Position numbers and translations under genes: made by a program. The notes beneath the pieces were generated by a model that had not been told where the DNA came from, did not search any database, and saw only the letters and a list, made by a program, of their open reading frames with translations. Positions 21,479 through 33,204 of a DNA stretch of 64,000 nucleotides are shown piece by piece. This DNA comes from Hippasteria phrygiana (Eukaryota > Echinodermata > Asteroidea > Valvatida > Goniasteridae), in assembly GCA_037893225.1 (NCBI GenBank), contig JAZGUH010000763.1, positions 62,001 to 126,000 on the forward strand, given 5' to 3'. Every line of letters starts with the position of its first letter. The first letter of the stretch is position 1.

Positions 21479-21694
21479 TTAACCTTGCCACCGGTTGACC
21501 CAAATACGTGCGGATTGAAAATTGCCACCTGGCTGGTTGACGTCTATACACGCCAATTTCTGCATTTTCAATCCATTATAGGGGTATTGTTTCCGTTTCG
21601 CTTGGCTGCACAAGCCTCTTGTTTCCGTTTCGCTTGGCTGCATAACCCGGGCCTGGTTATGAAGTGCCCGGTATGCCTGGGTTCAAGGGGTTAA
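21479..21694. mobile_element. TTAA-end MITE, copy E2
   Basis: TTAACCTTGCCACCGG at the left, TTCAAGGGGTTAA at the right, GGTTGACGTCTATA and TTGGCTGCATAACCCGG inside. Confidence 0.7.
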
Positions 21695-22095
21695 ACAGGT
21701 CTGTGCGACAGTACATTTGTACATGTATTTTCTAGCACGCTATAAAATACTAATTCCCAAATCCATTTATTTCTGAAAATTAAAGCAAAAGCAAATAAAT
21801 AATTAATCCTAAATGTACATGTACAATGTGGGTCCAGCAAGATGGACTGTCGGGTTCTAAAGTCCATTCAAATTACTTTTATATCCAGTGAATAATGGAG
21901 CCATGAATTTATTTTACCATTTGTAACATCCGAGCATTTGAAACGTCCAAGACCGTGTTCCCACTAGATCCACCAATTGGGGGATCTGATCCACCTTTTG
22001 CCAAATTGCCGGATCAGATCCCCCCAATTGGTGGATCAGATCCTGCAATTGTGTGTAGTGGGAACGCTAACCGTTATAAGGTGGATCAGGATCTG

Positions 22096-22243
22096 ATCCA
22101 CCTTTCTTGATCCACCTTTCTTGATCCACCTTTCTTGATCCACCTTTCTTGATCCACCTTTCTTGATCCACCTTTCTTGATCCACCTTTCTTGATCCACC
22201 TTTCTTGATCCACCTTTCTTGATCCACCTTTCTTGATCCACCT
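22096..22243. repeat. 14-bp tandem array
   Basis: About ten copies of CTTGATCCACCTTT in perfect tandem. The unit is derived from the GATCCACC word of the surrounding element. Confidence 0.95.
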
Positions 22244-22338
22244 TTGGACCAGGATACAGATCCCCTAATCGGTGGATCAGATCCTGCAATTGATTTGTAA
22301 TGGGACGAGCAGGTTAGAGATATGCAGAATAAAACTAA

Positions 22339-22497
22339 TTGTCGTTTACATACATTTGTATGCTGCGCACATTGAAGAAGTTTTGTTTCAACAAAGATGA
22401 GCTGTTTTATAGTGGTTTTAAGGGATATGTCAGACCCTTGTTAGAGTACGGGGATGTTGTATGGAATTCCTCGCTCACTAAAACTCAAGCAATTTGA
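22339..22497 (+). pseudogene. LINE reverse-transcriptase C-terminal fragment
   Basis: An open frame of 52 codons reads LRTLKKFCFNKDELFY then KGYVRPLLEYGDVVWNSSLT and ends in TGA at 22495. The YVRPLLEYxxVVW core is typical of the region after the palm domain in CR1/jockey-type LINEs. No other part of the polyprotein is nearby, so it is a truncated remnant. Confidence 0.75.
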
Positions 22498-23222
22498 CAT
22501 GTCAACATCCGGCTGGTGCACGAGAGGCACGAAAATGTTTGCGGTCTGATGAACGAAGAAATACATTTAGGCGTGTAGCTCATGTGAAAATTTCCCACGT
22601 GCACGACATGCACAATAAACTAATGAACTACGGGCTGTATACAAAATGTGTCACCACACGTGCGCGATGCATGCAGCGCACACGTGTACGTCCTAGGCCT
22701 TTTACAATTTTCGTTGCGTACTGGAAAGTCGTCCATTTCTAAACCTTTTTCATTCAAGTAATTTTACTTAATTTTTCCAACCATAAATATTTCCGTGTTA
22801 GTGTATAGCCCGCAACGTGTCATACATTTAGAACAACCACCGTAGCAAAGTTGGAAGAAAATATGTTTTACTACAGTACAAAACAAAATGTACATGTACA
22901 TGTAGGTTAAACGTTCGATCCGATTCGAGCCAGTACTAACATTAGTACTACTCTGCATCCAAGATGGCGACCACCAACAAGACGGCCAGTGGCAGTGCTA
23001 CCGTGACAAAAAAAAATGCGGTGCCAAAACCTCCGACAATGCAAGCGCATGCGTAATACCTCATTCAGTGACCTTTCGGACTAGACACTTCCATTCGAAA
23101 AGGTGGATCAAGCATAAGTGGGAAGGCGACTTGCGGTTTCGTTGCGGTTAGACAACGATGATGACACCAAAATGCCGGATCTTGATCCACCTTTTTCCCA
23201 ATTCAAGTGGGAATGCAGTCTA

Positions 23223-23429
23223 AGACAGTCTTGGGCTGAATACAAAAAAAAACATAAAAAAAAGCAAATTTTGCATAATTCGAGTCCTTTTTCAAGGCTC
23301 TTGAATGCACATAAAAGGAATGGAATTGTTTGGTAAGACCATGTCTGAATTGGGCCTTTTGTGTCCCTGGCCCTAGTTTTAGCCAGTGGTGTGATGCAGT
23401 GAATACAAATATATCCTTCCAGTACCACA
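23223..23429. other. Non-coding stretch
   Basis: A-runs and low-complexity sequence; nothing recognised. Confidence 0.35.
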
Positions 23430-23990
23430 TTGTTTATTGGCTTATCTTCCCCAGTACCACATTCTTTGTTCAGTCAAGCAAATCTCACTTGAGCAGAAAA
23501 AACAGCTGACTGCTTGTTGAGTAGTTGTGTTTTCAACCAAGGATTTCACCCTCAAGAGTTGATTGACAAGAAAATGTTGTGTGTTAAAATTTCCATGAAA
23601 ATTACTTTCATGTGGTGTAAACATAAAAGTGATAACTGCTAAAACGGCTGTTTTCTCTTCAGGCCTACATGTACTTCAAACAGAAAACTTGTTTATTACA
23701 AGAACAAATGGCAATCCATTGCATGTACAGGGAAAGTTCGGCTAGTTTTCTCAAAATATTATAATGGTGACACATTAATTTGATAGCACCATTACAAAGA
23801 TCTGAACAAGTTCTCTGCTGGTATACATATGAAGGGCGAAAACTTCATATTGTACAGTTCGTTGAAACATGGTGAATTTTTGTACATGCTCTGGTGTGTG
23901 GTTTGCTTGGTACATGTACATGTACATGTACATGTACGTAAATTTGACATTGGTAAGCTGCAGGGGAGATGTGGCTTGTAAACTCAGCTA
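23430..23990. mobile_element. Second copy of the 44-kb element G (no nested insert)
   Basis: ACCACATTGTTTATTGGCTT, CAGCTGACTGCTTGTT, TTTCACCCTCAAGA and GTTGAAACATGGTGA occur in the same order as in 43990-44904. The nested MITE of that copy is missing here. Ends are worn. Confidence 0.6.
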
Positions 23991-24419
23991 CATTTACATG
24001 TACATGTACGCTATACATGTACGTTATGCACATACAACTTTTCATACTCCATGCCTAGAGCTAGTGTGTTCATGAAGGTGCTTGCAGTAATTTACCTTAT
24101 TTGAAGAACAGGGGCCCAATTGTGTCTTTGTACATCATTTTATACCCTAGAGATAAAGAGGGCAAAAATCAATAGACCGACCCAGATTGTGGTTCACTAG
24201 TGCTGTGCAGTTTGACAGCCAATCTGGACAAGTTTCTATTGATCACTGGCTGCTGATGATGTACATTGGTACAAATGGGCAAGATGCATGTGTTGGCACA
24301 TGTACATGTACAGTACACGTACATGTACATTGTACATGCATGTACACAATCTTGTTCTTTTAGATGTGTGCACATACATGTACATGTACACAGGTTGTAC
24401 GATATTTGTCGTGGGGACT
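23991..24419. repeat. TACATGTA-rich stretch
   Basis: Several TACATGTACATGTA runs (24296-24350) in otherwise unrecognised DNA. Confidence 0.6.
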
Positions 24420-24855
24420 AAAAAATGCTTTTTAACATTCGGTTAGAATTCCACTATTCAGTTTCAATTTTGGAAACCAGATATTCAAAAGCAACCTTTA
24501 AAAAAAATTAAGCCTTGATTTTTTTGTGTGACATGGGCTAAAGAAAACATCTGTAACATCTTCCAATTTGCCCCATGGTCTCTGATTGTAACTGCATTCA
24601 CTCGCTGGTGGTCTTCTTGGTATGCGTACACATTGTAGGAATAGCCTGCCCATCCAATTTTTTTCCCCCACAATGTTACAGCTCTGGAATGTTTTTGTAA
24701 AGGCCCAGTGGTCACTACATGGGGCAAACTACATGTGTATACTCAGTCATTGGGAGGGCTTTTCATGTAGCACCTCACTCGTCACTTTTTGTTGGCATGA
24801 CTGAGCTGTAGAACTTACTGAGAAATCAGATAACCATTATTCGGTTTGAATAAAA
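24420..24855. repeat. Dispersed repeat R2, copy 2
   Basis: Same word order as 17275-17745, including CCATGGTCTCTGATTGTAAC and TTGGGAGGGCTTTTCATG. Confidence 0.55.
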
Positions 24856-25555
24856 TTACCCCAACTCAGTCCTGATTTGCCTAACAACAAAAAATGTTGC
24901 CCATACAACACGGTCCCTACATGTACCTTGGCATATTCATACACATTACACAGGACTTGCTGCACACATTGTACAAGAAAAATACTCCAGGTATGCATGG
25001 TGTTTATGTAAAATGTACCAGCGTACATATGCACTGTACATGTTTCAGGGTCCATACTGTACAAACAAAAGGGTGTTGTCACTGTGGTCTGAATATCTGT
25101 GGTTTGGGGTTGTGGAGCAGTCTCTGGCTGACCCACCAAGCCTTCAAGATGTTTGTGGTTTCTGTGGGTGATCACTGTACTATTTTTGTACACTATTAAT
25201 TTTAAGTAAAACATGGTGAAGTGTTTACTGACTGGGAGTCTGGCTGTCAGGGTGATGGTTCAGGGGACCTGATGTTTCATGCTTGTTGAATGGGATTGCA
25301 AACATGGAGGGTACAGATGTACATATATGTACAGTTTGTGATGAAGCAAATGTTGAGAGTAAGGTGCATTGATGGTACATGTTTTGTAACCCTAACCGTC
25401 CTAAATTTACACAACAAATCCAACACCATGTTGTATTTTGATGGACTGAGGACTGTGTAATTATCCATGTACATGTAATTATCCTTGGTAATCTGATGTA
25501 CATTGTAGGCTTGGACCGTTGGTCATCTGAACAGCCTGACCGATTGAGTAATTAG
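24856..25555. other. Non-coding, with a short TCCAAC-group fragment
   Basis: GTAACCCTAACCGTCC with CAACAAATCCAACACC at 25388-25460 is a fragment of the B group. Otherwise nothing recognised. Confidence 0.4.
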
Positions 25556-25870
25556 TTGGATATTAAATTAAATCTTAATTTTTAATATTCAAACTGAATA
25601 ACGGTTATCTGATTTCACCGGAAGTTCCCATACATGTATCTACGTACATGTATACATGTAGCTCTCATAGTCATGCCAACAAAAAGTGATAAGTGAGGTT
25701 GCCCGTGAAAAGCCCTCCCAATGACTAGATGTACAAAAAATGTATGTACATTTGTGTAGTTTGCAGGATTCAGTGACCACTGGGCCTTGACAAAACACTC
25801 CAGAGCTATAATGTTGGGACAAAATTGATGGGCAGGCTATTAAGATTTGTATCTCGCCACTAATTAGCAT
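25556..25870. repeat. Dispersed repeat R2, inverted partial copy
   Basis: GATTTCACCGGAAGTTCCC and AAAAGCCCTCCCAATGAC are the reverse of words in the right part of copy 1 (17580-17720). Confidence 0.55.
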
Positions 25871-26399
25871 ACATTTGTATTACAAAGGTCTTTACATTGA
25901 CAAAAAATTACATTTTTTGTTTTAAGTTCTGAAATTTCTTCGATTTAGTATTGAAACAGCGGTATTGAAATGGGAAACCGACTTTGCCAGTATTTCAGTA
26001 CTGTAGAAGAATCAGTTTTGGAATAAAAAAAAAAACCAAACTGAATACTCGGTCCTTCAGAAAAACCGCCCACCCCTGGTACAGGTTTGGAGTATACAAT
26101 GTAGATGTCGAAGGTTGCACACGGTTTCTGATTGTAAAGAAATTGCAGATGAATAAGTAGATGGTACATGTACATGTACAGTGCGTATATTGGTCTGTAG
26201 AAACAGTCACAATCAACTGTCTGTGCACAGCACTCTTTGCATGTTACCATGCTTTGTACATGTACATTGTAGATGCCACAATGAATTGTCCGTCCGATTT
26301 GTGTGAATTGAATGAGTTATTTTTAACTGATGCTGTACTTTTCCATGGGAAGGGATTGGCCTACAAGTTCTAAAAATAAAACAAATCGGCATTTAAATT
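25871..26399. other. Non-coding stretch, nothing recognised
   Basis: No gene or repeat recognised apart from TACATGTA strings. Confidence 0.35.
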
Positions 26400-26424
26400 A
26401 TTAACTAGATCTTATCTCTGCAGA

Positions 26425-26840
26425 TGTGTGTGTACCGGCAATTGTGGACTAGGGACAAAAGGGTTAGGGTATAGACAAAGGGTCCACGTTTGACTGAACG
26501 TCCACGATTGAAAATCGTGTACAAAACATATGGGAGGCCTTCCGAAAATGTTGTATTTATAAACAAAAGAGGAACAATGGGAGGTCCGCGATTGCTGGTA
26601 TTTACACACTTGTGTGAACGTGTTGGGGTATTCAAACCGCGGACGGAAAATTCCTGAGAACAAAAGAGAACAATATCGTCCGCGATTCCCAGCGAACCTA
26701 TGGGAGCCTTCCGAAAAAGTTAGTACAAAGTACAAACAAAAGAGGGAACAATAGGACGTCCACGTTGGACGGTGGATACGCGTTTACGTGAGTTTGTATA
26801 TATGCCGGCAATCGTGGACCTAGGACAAAAGAATAACAGA
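26425..26840. repeat. Degenerate direct-repeat cluster around ACAAAAGAGRAACAAT
   Basis: ACAAAAGAGGAACAATGGGA, ACAAAAGAGAACAATATCG and ACAAAAGAGGGAACAATAGG recur about 90 bases apart, each followed by a GTCCRCG word. GCCTTCCGAAAA occurs twice, and CCGGCAATTGTGGAC/CCGGCAATCGTGGAC bracket the cluster. Confidence 0.65.
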
Positions 26841-26882
26841 AGTTCAGTGGAACATGTATACATGTATGGTGGCATACATGTA

Positions 26883-27326
26883 TGTGACCCGCTCTGCAAA
26901 AAGGGCACATAAGTCGCTGTATGCTTTTACGAGTTATGGGCCGTTCAATGTGAAGAGGGTGAAAAATTCTTCAAACAAGTGATTTTGAAGGAAGGGAATT
27001 TGTTGCATCTTTGATACCTATATTATTCTATTTCATAACCAAAATCTTTGATTTCAGTGAATAAAGTTGGAAAAAGAATGTTTTTGTCGAGTGCTTCCAT
27101 GTATTGCTTTGCTTTTTGTTTTTTTAAATGGCTTGTTTCTCCTAAAGTCATTTCAAGAAATTCCTGAAAACAAACATGCAAATTTCCAAATATCTTGTGA
27201 TTGCAAAATGCTAGAGACCTCAGACATATACCATATGAAAGCTTATAAAATGGCCTTTCCAGCTATATATAAAACACTATTTTCAAATTTTGCAACATAA
27301 GTGCCCTTTTTGCAGAGTGGGTCACA
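26883..27326. mobile_element. MITE with TGTGACCCGCTCTGCAAAA ends, copy H1
   Basis: Left TGTGACCCGCTCTGCAAAAA and right TTTTTGCAGAGTGGGTCACA are inverted over about 27 bases. The relative at 44161-44614 is nested in another element. Confidence 0.8.
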
Positions 27327-27757
27327 TATGGTTTATGCCTTGCATGTACATGAATAATGCATTGGTGATGGGTAAATTATATTTAAAGTACAGTGAGCAG
27401 GATTTTAATTTTTAACCTGTTCAAGCATACATGTACCAGTACTTTGTACATGTACACACCTGTGTAGCCTTCATGTACTGTACATGCCATTTATTTGCAA
27501 GTTGAAGTTGCATACATAACATTTACAGATACATGGTTTTGCTGCCACCATCATGCCCATTACCCATGCACAGAAACTAACGCTTTCCTTTCATTGTTTT
27601 ACCACACCACAGCAGTCGGTGTCTCTTGTGTGCAAACAAGTAAACAATTTGTACATTTTCCAGTACAAGGTTCCTTGTTGTAGATGATTTCTGTATTAAC
27701 CCTAATCCCCTAGGGTGCATGCACAATCATGTTAAAAGTGGAGGAATTGGGACCAGG
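27327..27757. other. Non-coding stretch
   Basis: TTAACCCTAATCCCC at 27697 may be a lone element end. No gene. Confidence 0.35.
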
Positions 27758-28300
27758 GCTGTCCTGAATAAACCAAATATTCAAATATTAGATCGTCTAC
27801 CGAATATTCGAATACCTTTTTGCCGATTTGAATATTAACAAAAAAATATATATACAAATGTATATATGCACGTACAGATACGACTCATGCTATTTTAATA
27901 GAAAAGTTACGGCGCTTAGCAGTGTCAAATGCCGCCGTAACTTTTTGTCGCCGTAACTTTTTTGTGGACGGAGGTTTTATTGTTCCCGTACTTAAACCCT
28001 TCACACTTAGAGAATTACTGCAAAAACACCATGAGGCTAAGTTAGTTTCTTGTTATCAGAACATTAGTGATCTTGATATAGGCCTATTAACAGTGTGCAA
28101 ACAAAAAGTCCATCGGGCGGTCGGTAATACGACCGCTGCACGTACATTTGTAAAACACAGACGTGCTTTGAGTTGTTTTTTTACTGGCGCGGCATGCAGT
28201 TGCAGCCGACGCGTGAAAAACTTGATTGGCTAGTATTAAATATTCGGTCAAACCCAGTTTTGAATAATTGAATACTAAATTATTCGGAAATGAAAAGCTG
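27758..28300. mobile_element. hAT-like element with AATATTCG ends
   Basis: CAGGGCTGTCCTGAATAAAC and an AATATTCGAATA cluster open it; AATATTCGGTCAAACCC and AATTATTCGG close it. The GC-richer middle (27920-28230) includes two CGCCGTAACTTTTT words. No recognised transposase. Confidence 0.5.
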
Positions 28301-29114
28301 TTATTGGGACCACTGGGGTTAAATACACATGTAGCTTGTAGGGTAATGTATCCATTTCTAACCACCATTTCTTGAAATCATTTGCCAATGGGTTATTTTG
28401 GAGGTACGATTATAGCACTGTTATGCTCTTCACAAGAGCTCCATAAACTGGAATGATATTCACAGAATTGAAACCCTCCAGGGTTTGATTTCCAATGGAA
28501 ACAAAAGCACTGATTATGCCCGTATCTTTGTGAGACATGGTAAATAAAACAAGTTGAACTTGTTTGCCTCACACAAAGCTACAAAGTATACAGTACTCTT
28601 CTCACCTTGTGTACAATGCTTGTAATTTATGGTATTTGGTACTTCACCCCAAATAAAGTACATTGTACGTGGTACATTGTAATATGTAGTAATAATGTTT
28701 GTTGCTTGGCTTGGAGGGAAAATGTCTTGTACATGTCTTTATAAGGCAGAAACAGCATGAACTACTGTTTTTCAGAGAACAATTTTTGAGACTAGCCATC
28801 CAATTCATTGACACACAATTTTAAATAAATGGTATGGTACATACATTTGTACATGTACATGTATTACCCAGTAAAGATGTTGTGTCCATGCTTTTTGGGG
28901 CGTGGTACCCCCGACAAATAAATTTTCAAGTTAAATTGCTAATTTGTTAGCATTACAGCGTAGTACATGTAAATTATGAGATTTCCAATGGGACATTCCA
29001 CACACACAAAAATTGATTGAATATACAAAAATGTAAGTAACACAGCAAGTTTCAAAATAGGAACGGGATGCTCCTGTTCTTACAGTGTTAATGTTTAGGG
29101 CATAAAGTTAAGAC
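28301..29114. other. Non-coding stretch
   Basis: Nothing recognised. Confidence 0.35.
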
Positions 29115-29372
29115 TTAACCCTTTAACCGTCAATTGTACAAATTTGTATGATATGAATATGCATATATGCTTTGTAGGTCATGGCCTTCTTTCAATCCCC
29201 GCATATTTTGATTATTTTGGCACCAAATTAAAGAGAAGAAGCAGAGTATTCCAAAAATGTATACTTTTTTGGGGGGTTAACCCCAAAAGAATAAGCCGTA
29301 CTAAGCTGAAAAACATTAAAAGTAGTAGAACGTGTGCGACCTTAAAAAAAATATATGATGGTTAAGGGTTAA
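29115..29372. mobile_element. TTAA-end MITE, TTAACCCTTTAACCGTC group
   Basis: Left TTAACCCTTTAACCGTCA and right TGATGGTTAAGGGTTAA, 258 bases. A 73-codon frame (29144-29365) lies inside, with no recognised similarity. Confidence 0.7.
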
Positions 29373-30430
29373 TAGATTTCAGATTGTAATTATAAGCATT
29401 TCTTCTTTTGAAAATAGTTTTCCTCGATTATTCATTTAGGAGGAAATCAACTGAATTGAAATTTTCAACCAGAGCACAAACAATACTGTTTTGAAGCCGA
29501 TGTGAGATGCTTAATCCAAGTCTGCTCATTGTAATTACATGTACATTGTAATGTTACAGACATCCCTTTTGATAGGGAACAGGAAGTTGACATAGATCGG
29601 AATATTCCGAGCTAGCAAGCTTGCTAGCCAAACCAAGCTGAGGATTTTCAAGGTCTCCCGCTTGGCTCTGCATCATTGATGAGCTTAATCCTCCAGCCAC
29701 CTTTATCCGATTTGAAGGGACGAGCAAAGTCTTGGCGGAAATTATCACTTCAATATTTGATTATTTCAATTTCCAATCCACGGCTACCGTGCATAATCTC
29801 ATTAGACCCTAAACCTTCCTCCATAGTGTATGGGAGCGCCATGATTACGAAATGGTGCCTACATTTTTGTACGAGTGAATTTTTTACTGGCCGGCGCTTT
29901 CATTCTGGAATTTGGAAGCGGTACTTCGGGGGTGAGATTTATCAGGATTTTTCCTCATTTCACGATTTTTTTCGTCGGGATTAAAGGAATGAGGAATGAT
30001 GTGCAGGGGTAATAATGTAGCACCGTGAGCAGGCTGATAATAGTTGATACGTGTATGTCCACTTTACAAATCTACATTATTTTTATCATATCATCACTCC
30101 TGAAGCCACTTAAACAGTCCCCGGCAAATCAACACACTGCAAGTTCATGCCCCCTTTCGGTTATATCCACGGGTCAGAAAAATCAGTAAACATGCCAAAG
30201 TTTGCCCACCTCTGAGCCAGCACAGTGGAGAGGGGCTGGATTTTGTTTGGCCAAAGAGGCGTGGCATGTTTGATAATTGTTGTATCTTGTTTGCACATCA
30301 ATTGGGTCTAAGTACCCTGCACTTTTTGATGGGAAATATTTTTACCTGCATATGTATTTGTACATTTGTATTATGGTGGACTTTAACAAGAGGTTTTTGT
30401 GATGAGGTTTGTTGATAGCAGTGATTATTG
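29373..30430. other. Repeat-poor island, possible conserved non-coding DNA
   Basis: 29570-30000 has balanced composition, few TACATGTA strings, and words such as GCTAGCAAGCTTGCTAGC (a 18-base palindrome at 29612) and GCATAATCTCATTAG. A GTCAGGATTTTTCCTGATTT-like motif near 29940 recurs at 32945. No gene. Confidence 0.35.
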
Positions 30431-30645
30431 TTAACCCCTTGCGTACGGATGACGGAATTTGGCGCAAAAATAACAGTGCCACCAGGCTGGATGACGCAAT
30501 TGGCCTCTGTTTGTGCAGTCCATTGTTGGATTATTGTGTATAGGTTACGCTTGACTGCACAAACACATTGTAGCGGTTCGCTTGGCTGCCAGAGCCGCCG
30601 CTGGACCCCGACGTCTCCAGTAAAATACCGTACTCAAGGGGTTAA
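30431..30645. mobile_element. TTAA-end MITE, copy E3
   Basis: TTAACCCCTTGCGTACGG at the left and CCGTACTCAAGGGGTTAA at the right. TTGGCTGCCAGAG-type word inside. Confidence 0.75.
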
Positions 30646-31213
30646 TGCTAGCATAACATACACACATGTACGTGTACATAATGTTGGCATAACATGTACT
30701 TGTGTACACTGTATGCGTTTGTGTGATTTCCCAGACTAGAATGAATTCGTGCTTACAATTCAGGCGTTGAAATGCAGATGTCTGCAATTTCTGGACCAGG
30801 GAGTTTCCCATGGGCTTATTATGCATGTGTATGAATGAACATGATTTAATCCTGCTCTGTGATTGGACAGTCTCACCGCTCAAGACTATTCATGTTCATG
30901 TACGTCTGCACGAGTTAGTGCAATATTTTGTGATTCTGCCTGTGCATACATGTACAGTGTTGGGTATGGGTACACAGTGTGCAGTACATGTACATTGTAA
31001 GTAAATACATTATACATTCATGGATGCACATTTTAAGTGAATTACTTGCAATTTGTGGTTTTTTCATTAGATTTGAGAATTACAGAATGGAAACGACTAC
31101 ATGTACATGTATGTGTTTCATGTTGAGTTGGTTTTGTTTGGATGTTGGAGCATTTGCGAAAGGAAATGATTGTGCAGTATTTCAGGTATTGCTTCGTTGT
31201 TTGTCCAATCTCT

Positions 31214-31262
31214 GTACATGTACATGTACATGTACATGTACATGTACATGTACATGTACATG
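31214..31262. repeat. (TACATG)n simple repeat, about 8 units
   Basis: The longest uninterrupted TACATG array in the window. It is fully self-complementary and could fold into a hairpin. Confidence 0.95.
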
Positions 31263-31450
31263 ACATGCATGTTAGTCCGGACTACATGCAGAACTGGTGT
31301 GTATACGTAATTTCATGGCTGACCTCTCACTGTATTCATTTTCCAGATGGCAACAGCTCGTTGGTAAAGATAGATTAAGGACACCAACTGTGAGAATGTT
31401 CTGGTCATTTTTATTCACCACTTTCTGGTCGTTTGTTTTCTTCCCTACAG

Positions 31451-31532
31451 AATCAACAATGCATTTATGCAGTGTGAGCCACAGGAGTGTCACATTACTG
31501 TTTGGACTGCAGGTGTACTAAACAATGACAAG
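31451..31532 (+). other. Candidate exon with strong splice signals
   Basis: TCTTCCCTACAG precedes and ACAAG/GTAAAGG follows about 82 bases. One frame is open through the whole segment (starts INNAFMQCEPQECH). No family is recognised. It could be a distal exon of TNRC6, part of an unseen gene, or chance. Confidence 0.22.
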
Positions 31533-31735
31533 GTAAAGGTGTATTGCTGTGGAATCCCTTTCAAACCTGTGATGTTTTAAATGGTATGCGGACAGGTTTT
31601 CAGGCCTGGATATTTATTCTTGGAGAGTCAGGACAGATTTTCCTTGGTAAAGGGCACTTGTATTATGGTATGTTCAGACGGAGGGCAGCTTTGGAGCTAC
31701 ATACATGTACATTGTACATTGTAGCTCTTTTTCAA

Positions 31736-31910
31736 TTGACCCTAACCCACCTCAATCTTCCAAAATCCTCCTTGCAGTTTTGGAGGATTGAGGATGAATG
31801 GTGTTTCAAGCGGAGGATATAATGGAGGATGAACGGTGTTTAAAGCACAGGAGGATTTTGGAGGATTGAGGATGGTTTCTAGCAAAAAGGGTTTAGGGGG
31901 TTAGGGTTAA
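31736..31910. mobile_element. TTAA-end MITE, GGAGGATT group (copy A5)
   Basis: TTGACCCTAACCCACCTC at the left and GGGGGTTAGGGTTAA at the right; GAGGATGAATGGTGTTTCAA inside as in copy A1. Confidence 0.75.
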
Positions 31911-32449
31911 TGAACTCAACGGAGGTTTAATAAAGCTAGTGATAAAATAAAAAATGTGCTCATGTTCATACAATGATGGTTAGCACCGGAACTACATGTA
32001 CATGTAAAGTTGCAGTGGAGCTAAAAGGTCTCCAAGTACACGTGTGTTACGTAAATGTGTTCATGGTGTGACAGTACATGTACTTCCCTGGGCTACAATC
32101 CCGGCCAAAATGCTTGGGCCACGTGACAATAAACATAACATCCCCCTGTTCCCCCGCTCAATGTTGAGAGCCAACATTGACCGGGGGAAGGGGGTCGGGG
32201 CCCAACGATATTTGGCCGGGATTGTAGGTCAGTTGTGTAGAAATGACAAATTACGGTGGAGCTAGGTAATAAAAAGAAGCGCTGAACTGAAAGCGGGGCT
32301 AGCCCCACAAATTTTCGGGGCTACATGTAGCCCCGGAGCTGGCTAAAAAAAAATGGAGCTAAGTTGCGTTACAACGACAACTCTTTTAGGTAGAGCTATC
32401 CAGCTTTGTGGCTATCTCAAGAGTTGGCCCTCCATCTGAACGACACCTT
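31911..32449. other. Non-coding stretch
   Basis: Inverted words CCGGCCAAAATGCTTGG and CCCCCGGTCAATGTTGGC-type sequence (32100-32230) suggest another foldback element: GGCTACAATCCCGGCCAAA at 32090 is mirrored by GGCCGGGATTGTAGG at 32213. Confidence 0.45.
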
Positions 32450-32454
32450 AGGGT

Positions 32455-32790
32455 CTAAATTACAACAGAGATGTTTTCTCTTTTGCCCTGTCCCGACGTA
32501 ATATATGAAGCACTGTATACTCGGTGCTTTCCAAAGGCCTGTGTGAAAAAATTCACAGGCTTACTCGGGCGGGATTCGAACCCACGACCTCCTGCTTACT
32601 AGTGCAGACGTCTCCACCACTTGACCACCGAGCTTGCCGGGGTCGGCAGGCCGATTCGAATACAATGCAGCAGCGGGTACCGCGTAATTAGTCAGAAGAT
32701 AGAATGTTTGCGTGGGGGGGGGGGGGGGGGGGATGATGTAAATTAGAACAGAAATGTTTTCTCTTTTGCCCTGTCTTTTGACCTTAGGGT
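32455..32790 (-). mobile_element. tRNA-derived SINE family 2 (minus strand)
   Basis: On the minus strand: A box-like GGTGGTCAAGTGGTGGAG, B box GGTTCGAATCC, then GCCTGTGAATTTTTTCAC. GGGCAAAAGAGAAAACAT occurs at both borders as a direct repeat. A G-run of about 20 lies at 32714-32733. Family members: 49225-49515. Confidence 0.7.
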
Positions 32791-33204
32791 CATTCCACAC
32801 TTAGGGTTACAGCTGATAGCTTTGGGGGTAAGGCAAATCGGTGGGTTTTTTTGCAAATATTTTTCTTAACAATCCTGTATCCATGTTGTTGGATTTTGTC
32901 AGTAGCAGGGTGGAAGCTATTGTAAATATCAGGGGTGAAATTTGTCAGGATTTTTCCTGATTTCGGGATTTTTTTTGTCGGGATTTCAGAATTTTTAAAG
33001 GATCTCTCTTGCAATCTGGAATTCCTGAGGTGTTGTCTTAAAGGTGTTTTTACCTGTAAAAGTGGATATAGACCAATAAAAACGGATATTTTAAGGGGGG
33101 GGGGGTGCCTTTAGGCAAATACAAACTATATGTTGATTTGGGGTCCACATGGATTTTTTGTAGATTTCGTGGATTTTCATTTTTGGCCAATCTCACCCCT
33201 GAAA
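32791..33204. other. Non-coding stretch
   Basis: Contains GTCAGGATTTTTCCTGATTT (32946) shared with 29945 and a G-run (33096-33107). Confidence 0.35.

Larger units (their letters stand above)
21952..23222. mobile_element. DNA transposon remnant rich in GATCCACC words
   Basis: The left end AGACCGTGTTCCCACTAGA is mirrored at the right by AGACTGCATTCCCACTTGA. GGATCTGATCCACC words flank both ends. It encloses a 14-bp tandem array and a LINE fragment. Ends approximate. Confidence 0.55.
30646..31735. other. Non-coding with candidate exon
   Basis: Contains the (TACATG)n run at 31214-31262 and the splice-framed segment at 31451. Nothing else recognised. Confidence 0.4.

Noticed and set aside
22096..22243. 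CRISPR-like array
   Set aside because: Units are in direct contact with no spacers, and the genome is eukaryotic.
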